Source: RGIG5952 sp045627605
GTDB lineage: Bacteria; Verrucomicrobiota; Kiritimatiellia; RFP12; JAAYLN01
NCBI GenBank assembly: GCA_045627605.1
Contig: JAZQOA010000137.1
Span: forward strand, 1 to 45,343
DNA: 45,343 bases
Reading direction: 5' to 3'
Below the pieces are notes generated by a model. That model saw nothing but the letters and a program-made list of their open reading frames with translations, made no database searches and was not told the origin of the DNA. A program made the position numbers and the translations under genes. The first letter of the stretch is position 1. Each line of letters starts with the position of its first letter. This document shows, piece by piece, positions 23,500-30,372 of the stretch.

Positions 23500-25099
23500 C
23501 ACAGTCAAGAAGGGGCTGACCAACGTGGTCAACTGGCTCCTTGGCCGCAAGGCCATCAAGCGTGAGCTCGTCGTGAGCGCGGAAAAGCTCGAGACGCGCG
23601 TCGCCGTCGTCGAAAACGGCAAGGTGGAGGAGTTCCTGGTCGAGCAAACCTCGAGCGAACGTCTCGTTGGCTCGATCTACAAGGGCCGCATCCAGAACCT
23701 CGAGCACGACCTTCAGGCCGCGTTCGTGGACATCGGCCTCAAAAAGAACGCCTTCCTGCACTACTGGGACATGTTCCCCGACGACGACAGCCGCCTCGAC
23801 ATGGAGGACGGCGACAGCTCGGGCGGGCAGCGCCCCTCGCGCAAGAAGCGCTTCACCAACGAGCAGATCGCGAAGAAGTTCCCGGTTGGCTCGGAGATCA
23901 TCGTACAGGTCTCGAAGGGGCCGATCGGCACCAAGGGCCCTCGCGTCACGGCCTCGCTGAGCATCCCCGGCCGCTACCTCGTGATGATGCCCGGCTGCAA
24001 GCTCCGCGGCGTCTCGCGCAAGATCGGCGACGCCAAGGAACGCCAGCGCCTGAAGAAAATCCTCGACCGCCTGCCGCTCCCGCAGGACATCGGACTCATC
24101 GTGCGCACCATTGGCGCCGGCGCCTCGAAGCGGGCGTTCGTCCGCGACGTGCGCGGCCTTCTCTCGATCTGGGAGGAGCTGCAGGCCAACATCAAGACGA
24201 AGCCCGCGGCCAGCTGCGTCTACCAGGAGCCAGACCTCATCGAGCGCGTCGTCCGCGACTACCTCACGGAAGACATCGACCGCGTCCTCATCGACAACGA
24301 AGCCGCCTACAGCCGCATCCGCTCGGTCGCGGCGCGCATCTCGCGCCGTTCGAGCGGCCTCATCCACCGCTACGACGGGCAGCTCCCGATTTTCGATGCC
24401 AAGGGCGTGGAGAGCCAGCTTGAGGAGGCCTTCCGCCGCAAGGTCAACCTGAAGAGCGGCGGCTACCTCGTCATCGACGAGACCGAGGCGCTCATCGCCA
24501 TCGACGTCAACACGGGCCGTCACAAGGGCAAGGGCTCGCAGGAGGACACCATCCTCGAGGTCAACCTCGAGGCCGTGGACGAAGTCGCGCGGCAGCTGCG
24601 CCTCCGCAACGTCGGCGGGCTTGTCGTCATCGACCTCATCGACATGAAGTCGCGCAAGCACCAGAACGCCGTCTACAAGGCGATGAAGGCCGCCGTCAAG
24701 CGCGACAGGGCCCGCACCAACGTGCTTCCGCTTTCGGAGTTGGGCCTCATGGAAATGACGCGCCAGCGCCAGGAGGAGAGCCTGCTCTCGCAGATGTACG
24801 ACACCTGCCCGTATTGCCGCGGCCACGGCGTGATCCAGTCCGCGCTCTCCGTGAGCGTGAAAATCCAGCGCCAGATCGGCAGCGTCATGCGCAAGTGCAA
24901 GGCGGAGGGCCACGAAGTCGACCTGCAGGTACTTGTCGCCCCCGTCGTGCTCGACCGCATGCGCCGCGAGGACGAGGCCATCATGATCGAGCTCCAGCAG
25001 AGCTACGGCGGGCACCTCAGCTTCCGTTCCGAGCCGCTGCGCCATCCCGAGACCTTCGAGATCCGCTCCGCCTCGGGCGAGCAGCTCTATTCGTGCTAA
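23489..25099 (+). CDS. rng: Ribonuclease G/E family endoribonuclease
   Basis: The 536-residue product starts at ATG 23489 behind AAAGGAAGGAAC. It has an S1-type RNA-binding region (about 57-155) interrupted by an acidic/basic insertion (about 97-123), an RNase H-like core with catalytic Asp339 (IAIDVNTG) and Asp382 (VVIDLIDM), and the zinc-link CPYC (440-443). The length fits RNase G rather than RNase E, as there is no long C-terminal scaffold. It would cut AU-rich single-stranded RNA in mRNA decay and 16S rRNA maturation. Its place after mre genes parallels the E. coli mre-rng arrangement. Confidence 0.94.
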   Translation: MNCDTVKKGLTNVVNWLLGRKAIKRELVVSAEKLETRVAVVENGKVEEFLVEQTSSERLVGSIYKGRIQNLEHDLQAAFVDIGLKKNAFLHYWDMFPDDDSRLDMEDGDSSGGQRPSRKKRFTNEQIAKKFPVGSEIIVQVSKGPIGTKGPRVTASLSIPGRYLVMMPGCKLRGVSRKIGDAKERQRLKKILDRLPLPQDIGLIVRTIGAGASKRAFVRDVRGLLSIWEELQANIKTKPAASCVYQEPDLIERVVRDYLTEDIDRVLIDNEAAYSRIRSVAARISRRSSGLIHRYDGQLPIFDAKGVESQLEEAFRRKVNLKSGGYLVIDETEALIAIDVNTGRHKGKGSQEDTILEVNLEAVDEVARQLRLRNVGGLVVIDLIDMKSRKHQNAVYKAMKAAVKRDRARTNVLPLSELGLMEMTRQRQEESLLSQMYDTCPYCRGHGVIQSALSVSVKIQRQIGSVMRKCKAEGHEVDLQVLVAPVVLDRMRREDEAIMIELQQSYGGHLSFRSEPLRHPETFEIRSASGEQLYSC

Positions 25100-25164
25100 A
25101 CGGTGTTGTTTTTGGTAAAATTAAAAGCCATTCTTTTTTCAAGCACATACTTAGGAACACGACA

Positions 25165-27447
25165 ATGAGCACTCCCGCCAACGCATCTCTCATCAAGGAC
25201 AAGGCAATGGAAATCTGGAACTTCTTCCGCGCCGCCGGAATCCTCCAGGCCGTTGTTGACGCCAAATCAATCAAGAACCTCAAGGAACTGCCCTACGAGA
25301 ACTGGGCCGTCCTGAGCTGCCCGACGAAGGGCCTCAACTTCGACGAGAAGACATTGAAGTTCATGGACGCCAACGGCGACGGCCACTTGCGCGTGAGCGA
25401 GGTGCTTGCCGCGCTCGAGTGGATGGACTGCCGCATCGCCGACATGTCGTCGATGCTCGCCGACACCGACGTGGCGAAGCTCTCGAACTTCTCCGACACC
25501 GACGACGGCCGCAAGCTTCTTGAGACCGCGAAGGCACTGCTCAAGGCCATCGGAAAGCCCGACGCCACCGAAATCACGCTGGCGGACGTTTCCGCGCGCC
25601 AGGCCTCGTTCCTCGCCTCGGACTTCAATGGCGACGGCGTTCTCGTCCCCAAGGCCATCAAGAGCGAAAAGGGCGCCAAGCTTTGCGCCGACATCATCGC
25701 CACGACGGGCGGCACCGACGACCGCAGCGGCGCCAAGGGCGTCGACAAGGCCGTCCTCGAGTCATTCCTCCAGGCCTGCCAGGACCATCTTGCGTGGATC
25801 GAGCGTGGCCGCGCCGAGGCCGCGACGCTCCTGCCGCTTGGCGACGGCACCGCCGCGGCAGTTGCTGCCACCGAGGCTGTCCGCACGAAGGTCGAGGACT
25901 ACTTCCACCGCTGCCGTCTCGCCGCCTTCGACGAGGCCGCCGTGAAGCCCCTCAACCGCGGCGAGGCCGACTACGCCGCCGTTTCGCAGGACGACATGGC
26001 AAAGGGCGCCGATGTCATCGCCACCTTCCCGCTTTCGCGCATCGAGGCTAACGCCCCGCTCCGCCTCCGCGACGGCGTCAACCCCGAGTGGTCCGCCAAG
26101 ATCGCCGATTTCGCCGACAAGGCCGTCAAGCCGCTTCTCGGCGACGTCGAGTCGATTACCGAGGCCGACTGGCGCAAGATTTGCGCAGCCCTCGCGCCCA
26201 ACATCGCCTGGACGGGCGCCGTTGGCGGAGCCTGCGTCGCCTCGCTCGGCGAAGCCCGCATCAAGGAGGCCCTGGGCGATACCGCCTCGAAGGACGAGAT
26301 TCTCAAGCTCATCGCCAAGGATCTTGAAGGCGCCGCCGAGATCAACAACCTCGACAACCTCGAACGGTTCGTGCGCTACCACGCGGGACTCAACCGCTTC
26401 CTCAACAACTACGTCAATTTCTCCGACTACTACAACCCCGACCGCAGCGAGATCTACAGGGCCGGCAAGCTCTACATCGACGGGCGCGTCTGCAACGAGT
26501 GCGTCTATGTCGCGGACGCCGGCGCCCACTCGGCGCTCGCCGCCACGAGCAAGATTTTCCTTGCCTACTGCGACGTCGTGCGTCCGCAGACGGGCGAGAA
26601 GCGCACGATTTGCGCCGCTGTCACCGCCGGCTTCGCCTCGTCGCTCTGGGTTGGCCGCAACGGCGTCTTCTACGATGCCGCGGGACTCGACTGGAACGCG
26701 GTCATCACGAAGATCTGCGAATGCCAGATCAGCCTCAAGGAGGCTTTCTGGTCGCCGTGGTTGAAAATCTGCGACCTCATCAGCGACCAGATCAAGAAGT
26801 TGCTCTCCTCGAAGGAGACGGCCATGATGGGCTCGGCCTCGGCGAAGGTCTCGACGATTGGCGAGGCCCCCGCGACGCCGCCGCCCGAACAGAAGCGCGA
26901 CGGGGCCGCGATGGCGTCGTCCGTCGCCGCGATTGGCATTGCCCTCGGCATCATCGGCACGGCGATCGGCGGGCTTCTCTCGGCGCTCAAGGGCGTGCAC
27001 TGGTGGCAGGGCGTGCTGGGCGTCGCCGCCATCATCCTGATTGTCTCGGGCCCCGCGGTGCTGCTGGCCTGGTTCAAGCTCCGCTCGCGCGATTTCGCGC
27101 CGGTACTCAAGGCCTGCGGCTGGGCCATCAACAAGAAGATGCTCATGCCGATGCGTCTTGGCCGCATCTTCACGCACGAGGCCGTCGTGCCCGATGGCTC
27201 GAAGATCAACATGTCCGACCCCTACGTGGAGAAGCACACGCTTCGCAACGTGCTGCTCGTCGTCCTTGTTGTCGTCGCGTTTGGCGCGTGGGTCTGGAAG
27301 TGGCACAACAACTGGCTGCCGAAGAGCTGGCAGCGCGAGCAGACTTCCAGCGAATGCGTCGAGGGTGTCGCCGAAGAGGCCGCCACCGGGGCGGCGCCCG
27401 CCGAGGCCCCCGCCGCCGAGGAGGTGCCCGCGCCTGCCGCGGACTAA
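25165..27447 (+). CDS. EF-hand protein with C-terminal membrane domain
   Basis: The 760-residue protein starts at ATG 25165 behind TTAGGAACACGACA. A canonical EF-hand loop, DANGDGHLRVSE, lies at 68-79 with all calcium ligands. A second, DFNGDGVLVPKA (153-164), lacks the final acidic ligand. The middle is a large helical region without recognised motifs. Near the C-terminus three hydrophobic segments (around residues 590-615, 620-645 and 695-715) are followed by a Glu/Ala/Pro-rich tail. It probably sits in the inner membrane with a large soluble calcium-binding N-terminus. The function is unknown. A strong hairpin and a small conserved-looking gene follow. Confidence 0.65.
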   Translation: MSTPANASLIKDKAMEIWNFFRAAGILQAVVDAKSIKNLKELPYENWAVLSCPTKGLNFDEKTLKFMDANGDGHLRVSEVLAALEWMDCRIADMSSMLADTDVAKLSNFSDTDDGRKLLETAKALLKAIGKPDATEITLADVSARQASFLASDFNGDGVLVPKAIKSEKGAKLCADIIATTGGTDDRSGAKGVDKAVLESFLQACQDHLAWIERGRAEAATLLPLGDGTAAAVAATEAVRTKVEDYFHRCRLAAFDEAAVKPLNRGEADYAAVSQDDMAKGADVIATFPLSRIEANAPLRLRDGVNPEWSAKIADFADKAVKPLLGDVESITEADWRKICAALAPNIAWTGAVGGACVASLGEARIKEALGDTASKDEILKLIAKDLEGAAEINNLDNLERFVRYHAGLNRFLNNYVNFSDYYNPDRSEIYRAGKLYIDGRVCNECVYVADAGAHSALAATSKIFLAYCDVVRPQTGEKRTICAAVTAGFASSLWVGRNGVFYDAAGLDWNAVITKICECQISLKEAFWSPWLKICDLISDQIKKLLSSKETAMMGSASAKVSTIGEAPATPPPEQKRDGAAMASSVAAIGIALGIIGTAIGGLLSALKGVHWWQGVLGVAAIILIVSGPAVLLAWFKLRSRDFAPVLKACGWAINKKMLMPMRLGRIFTHEAVVPDGSKINMSDPYVEKHTLRNVLLVVLVVVAFGAWVWKWHNNWLPKSWQREQTSSECVEGVAEEAATGAAPAEAPAAEEVPAPAAD

Positions 27448-27459
27448 CGCAAGGCAAGA

Positions 27460-27485
27460 CCCCGTGCGCCAGGCGGCGCACGGGG
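27460..27485 (+). promoter_or_regulatory. Strong GC hairpin between two genes
   Basis: CCCCGTGCGCC (27460-27470) and GGCGCACGGGG (27475-27485) form a perfect 11-bp stem with loop AGGC. No T-tract follows, and the next start codon is 14 bp downstream. It may lower translation or transcription of the downstream gene or stabilise the upstream mRNA. Confidence 0.6.
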
Positions 27486-27499
27486 CCAAAGGTTGGAAT

Positions 27500-28195
27500 A
27501 TGAGCGACGACAAGTCCAGGTTCGACTACCGGTACGCCGTGGCCAACACGGAGGTGGTGCTGGCGCCGAGGAAGAGTATCGAGACCTTCGGCAACACCAT
27601 CATCAACTACTCGCTTGTGGCCGAAATGATGGATGAAGTCGGCAAGATTCGCGTGCGCGAGGGCCGCATGCAGGCTTCGCGCCCGCAGATTATCACGCCT
27701 TCGGCCTATTCCAACCTCATCATGGAGGGCTTCGGGAAGGAAGCCGAGAAGTACCTGTCCTGGTTGCGCGACCACGAGGACGACATCCGCATCCTCCAGT
27801 ATGGCTATTCGCTCAAGCAGGAGGCGTTCAGCGAGGAGATCGTGACCGGTTCGCTGGAGTCGGTCGTCGACCGCGTGAAGAAGAACGCCGAGGGGCGGAA
27901 CGATCCGTTTTCAGCCGTGGTCAAGGGGGTGGACAACCCCTGGGACGTCTGCCTCGTGCGGCTTTTCTGGGTTGTGACGCGCGCGTCGGTCGCGGACAAC
28001 GTCCGCGAACTCAACGAGCGCAAGATGTTTGAGCTTGAGGCCGGCATTCCCTACGCGGTGCGCGAGGAGATCGAGAAGGCCTTCGCGGCGGCTTCGAAGG
28101 ATCCGTCGCTGGTGAAGTCGCTGGGCGCGCTGCTCAAGCGCCATGGCGTCTTCGACCATTACCAGGACCGTTTCTTCGCGCTTGTCAGGCATTAG
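27500..28195 (+). CDS. Hypothetical soluble helical protein
   Basis: The start ATG 27500 follows AAAGGTTGGAAT. The 231-residue protein is not recognised. It has no signal peptide or transmembrane segment and is rich in charged helices. Visible stretches include the basic segment VGKIRVREGRMQASRP near 47-62 and a C-terminal helical part ending HYQDRFFALVRH. It lies 52 bp after the EF-hand protein on the same strand and is probably co-transcribed, which hints at a shared but unknown job. Confidence 0.55.
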   Translation: MSDDKSRFDYRYAVANTEVVLAPRKSIETFGNTIINYSLVAEMMDEVGKIRVREGRMQASRPQIITPSAYSNLIMEGFGKEAEKYLSWLRDHEDDIRILQYGYSLKQEAFSEEIVTGSLESVVDRVKKNAEGRNDPFSAVVKGVDNPWDVCLVRLFWVVTRASVADNVRELNERKMFELEAGIPYAVREEIEKAFAAASKDPSLVKSLGALLKRHGVFDHYQDRFFALVRH

Positions 28196-28240
28196 CCGTT
28201 CCCCCCGCGCGGGCTTTGCGCGGCACAGGGTGTCGGGGCC

Positions 28241-28267
28241 GGAGTTTTCATTTTCGTCAACCGTCTT
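28241..28267 (+). promoter_or_regulatory. Possible ECF-type promoter before the sigma gene
   Basis: GGAGTTT (28241-28247) and CGTCTT (28262-28267) resemble the GGAACTT and CGTC elements of ECF-sigma promoters at near-usual spacing. The start codon follows at 28271, which would make the transcript almost leaderless. Autoregulation by the encoded sigma factor is an inference. Confidence 0.25.
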
Positions 28268-28270
28268 CCA

Positions 28271-28828
28271 ATGGACGACCAAGGGAAAAGTCAGGAAATC
28301 GACGAGGATGCCGAGTTGATGCTGCGCGTCAAGGACGGCGACGACAGTGCCTTCGCCCGGCTTGTCGAACGGCACCAGAAACCGCTTTTGAACTTTTTCC
28401 ACCGTCTTTGCGTTAATACTACTGACGCGGAAGACATGGCCCAGCAGACCTTCATCCGCCTCTACCGCTACCGGTCGACCTACGAGAAGACCGCGAAGTT
28501 CACCACTTACTTGTATCTTTTGGCGAGGCAGGTGAGGGTGGATGAGGTGAGGAAGCTGATCAGGCTGCAGAAAATACGCGACGGCGTCAAGGCCGAGGTT
28601 GAGCTTCGTGAGTCGCTGCCCCAGAAGGAAGAGCCATTCGGCTTGGCCGACGACCTCCAGACGGCACTCGCGCAGCTTTCCGAGGCGCACAGGGAAGTCG
28701 TCGTGCTCGGCATGCTCCAGGAGCTCCCCTACCAGGAGGTGGCGGAGATTCTCGGCGTACCGGTGGGAACGGTCAAGTCAAGGATGCACCACGCCCTCCG
28801 CGAGTTGAAGGTCCTTTTGGAAAAATGA
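28271..28828 (+). CDS. ECF-type RNA polymerase sigma factor
   Basis: The 185-residue protein has region 2 at about 28-95 (FARLVERHQKPLLNFFHRL, then DAEDMAQQTFIRLYRY) and region 4 at about 130-183, with the helix-turn-helix YQEVAEILGVPVGTVKSRMHHA. Regions 1 and 3 are absent, as in ECF sigma factors. It directs RNA polymerase to a small regulon, usually for envelope stress. Its stop overlaps the start of the next gene (ATGA, 28825-28828), a membrane protein with anti-sigma features. Confidence 0.9.
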   Translation: MDDQGKSQEIDEDAELMLRVKDGDDSAFARLVERHQKPLLNFFHRLCVNTTDAEDMAQQTFIRLYRYRSTYEKTAKFTTYLYLLARQVRVDEVRKLIRLQKIRDGVKAEVELRESLPQKEEPFGLADDLQTALAQLSEAHREVVVLGMLQELPYQEVAEILGVPVGTVKSRMHHALRELKVLLEK

Positions 28829-30066
28829 GCGCAGACGGTGACAAAATTGAACTTGACGAATCCGCGCAGCGCGCGGCGTGGAGGCGGTTGACGCAAGGCA
28901 TGTCGCTTGGCGAGGCCGAGCCTTCGCCAGACTTCGCCGAGCGCGTGAGGCTCGCGGTGGATGACACCGTCGAGGAGGCGCAGCGTGACGAGTGGAAGAG
29001 GCTTTCGCGGGGAGTCGCCCTGCGCGAGGCGACGCCTTCCGCAGATTTCACGGCGCAGGTCCTGCGCGAAGTCCGCCGGGAACGGCGTCGGCTTGTCTGG
29101 GCGTCGTTCCTTTCCCCGCGCAATCTCGGGCGTATCGCGGCGGCGGCCGCCGCCGTCGCGCTCTTCGCCTTTGTCGTGCCCGAACTTGCGGGAGGTCGTG
29201 CCGGGCCTTCGGAGACGAGGGTGGGGCCGTATGCCGACAAGCCAGAAGCTTCCGCCGATGCCCTGGCCGAAGCCGATGCCGCCGCCGATTGGCTTGCCGC
29301 GCGCCAGCAGGCGGATGGATCTTGGTCGCCCGCCGTCGCCGGCGGCAACGAGGCCTTCCGCCCTGCACTCACGGCCCTGGCCCTGATGGCGCTCGAACGC
29401 CACGCGCCGCTCCGCCACAAGGCGGAGATAGACAAAGCCGTCGCCGCGCTTGAAGCAATGCAGGGCGCGGATGGTTCATTCGGAACGGACCGTTCCTCGC
29501 GCCTCTACAACCACGCCTTTGCCACTTTCGCGCTTCTTGACCACGCGGCCCAATCGGGCGGGGGGATGTCTCCGGCCGCTTCCAGGGCCATAGACTTCGC
29601 CATTGCCAGCCAGAACCAGCTTGGTGCCTGGGGGTATTCCCGGGACGACGGCGGAAACGCCGCGCTGACGGTCTGGGAACTCGGCATTTTGCTCAAGGCT
29701 CGCAAGGCGGGGTGGGATGACGGGCGCGGCGGCCTGCGCCGTGGGCTCGCCTGGCTCCGCCGACAGGGGGCGCAGGGGCTCCTTGACTACCGCGAGGCAA
29801 TTGACCGCCAGAATTCACAGGCGTCCGGGGGCGTTATGCTCACGATGCTCGCCACGGACGAAATCGTCGCCGCAGCAGGCGACTACCCGGCGCTGGGGGC
29901 CGTCGCCGGCAATGTGCGTGCCTCGTGCGACGCGGCCTACGGGCGGTTTGCCGTCCGCAACCTTGCCGAAGCCGACGCCGCGACGGCCATTCTTTGCGGA
30001 ACCTTTTTCAACCGTCGCGAAATCTACCCGACGGTACTCGCCCTCCTTGGCGTCGCGCGCAAGTAG
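28825..30066 (+). CDS. Anti-sigma-like membrane protein with toroid repeat domain
   Basis: The 413-residue protein has three parts. The cytoplasmic N-terminus (1-110) holds a duplicated motif: WRRLTQGMSLGEAEPSPDF (about 18-36) and WKRLSRGVALREATPSADF (about 55-73), each followed by a short helix. A transmembrane helix lies at about 113-134. The remainder (150-413) consists of helical repeats with QxxDGSW-type turns (QQADGSWSP, QGADGSFGT, QNQLGAWGY) characteristic of prenyltransferase/squalene-cyclase-like alpha/alpha toroids. Coupling to the ECF gene by ATGA overlap suggests it binds the sigma factor and senses something outside the membrane. No zinc-binding HxxxCxxC motif is present. Confidence 0.75.
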   Translation: MSADGDKIELDESAQRAAWRRLTQGMSLGEAEPSPDFAERVRLAVDDTVEEAQRDEWKRLSRGVALREATPSADFTAQVLREVRRERRRLVWASFLSPRNLGRIAAAAAAVALFAFVVPELAGGRAGPSETRVGPYADKPEASADALAEADAAADWLAARQQADGSWSPAVAGGNEAFRPALTALALMALERHAPLRHKAEIDKAVAALEAMQGADGSFGTDRSSRLYNHAFATFALLDHAAQSGGGMSPAASRAIDFAIASQNQLGAWGYSRDDGGNAALTVWELGILLKARKAGWDDGRGGLRRGLAWLRRQGAQGLLDYREAIDRQNSQASGGVMLTMLATDEIVAAAGDYPALGAVAGNVRASCDAAYGRFAVRNLAEADAATAILCGTFFNRREIYPTVLALLGVARK

Positions 30067-30109
30067 CCTGACCGCCGGCGGCTCTTGGCGAGGAAGCGGA
30101 CAATAGAAG

Positions 30110-30162
30110 CACGGATATCCGTGGAACTTTCTCTGTGATTTGTGGTATAATGTTCCACGGAT
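30110..30162. promoter_or_regulatory. Inverted repeats around an extended -10 promoter
   Basis: CACGGATATCCGTG (30110-30123) is a perfect palindrome. ATCCGTGGAAC (30117-30127) is repeated inverted as GTTCCACGGAT (30152-30162), and between them lies TGGTATAAT (30143-30151), an extended -10. The arrangement looks like an operator around a promoter and immediately precedes the ATPase gene remnant. Confidence 0.5.
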
Positions 30163-30164
30163 GA

Positions 30165-30305
30165 AAGAATGTCGGTGTGACGAAAACGAAGAATGCTGTT
30201 CATGTGACGATGATTACTGCGAATGGCCTTGCGCACAACGGCTACTGGGGAATTGCGCAATCAGAAGTTACGCTTGATGATCTCTTTGCGGCGGCTGGCG
30301 AATAA
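30165..30305 (+). pseudogene. C-terminal remnant of an AAA ATPase (DUF4143-type)
   Basis: The frame ending at TAA 30303-30305 reads KNVGVTKTKNAVHVTMITANG, then GYWGIAQSEVTLDDLF (given in two short pieces). The final ITxxG...N.Y.G..QSEVTLDDLF pattern is typical of the C-terminus of large bacterial AAA ATPases with a DUF4143/DUF234-like end. The promoter, an ATG (30161) and two codons in another frame precede it directly, so the middle of the gene appears to have been deleted. No P-loop remains. A product is unlikely. Confidence 0.55.
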
Positions 30306-30353
30306 GGGGCAGTGATGTCGCGATCGGGGCGGGGAGACTGTTCCTTGACGAAT

Positions 30354-30364
30354 TGTGGTATGAT
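30354..30364 (+). promoter_or_regulatory. Extended -10 element before the helicase gene
   Basis: TGGTATGAT (30356-30364) is an extended -10 nine bases before the helicase ATG at 30373. The surrounding TTGTGGTATGAT closely repeats the TTGTGGTATAAT at 30140-30151. A TTGACG lies too close upstream (8 bp) to be the -35. The transcript would be leaderless or nearly so. Confidence 0.35.
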
Positions 30365-30372
30365 TGTAGCCT

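Noticed and set aside
25762..27513. A 583-residue minus-strand frame opposite the EF-hand gene, and similar long antisense frames elsewhere
   Set aside because: These are shadows of high-GC genes. Their sequences show no motifs and the sense frames have clear start signals or domains.
28205..28223. CCGCGC/GCGCGG hairpin after the 231-residue gene, considered as a terminator
   Set aside because: Only a 6-bp stem and no T-tract, so it is expected by chance in GC-rich DNA.
30161..30277. A 38-residue Cys-rich ORF (starts MKECRCDENEECC)
   Set aside because: It is the wrong frame of the AAA ATPase remnant. There is no ribosome-binding site, and the overlapping frame has a clear protein-family C-terminus.
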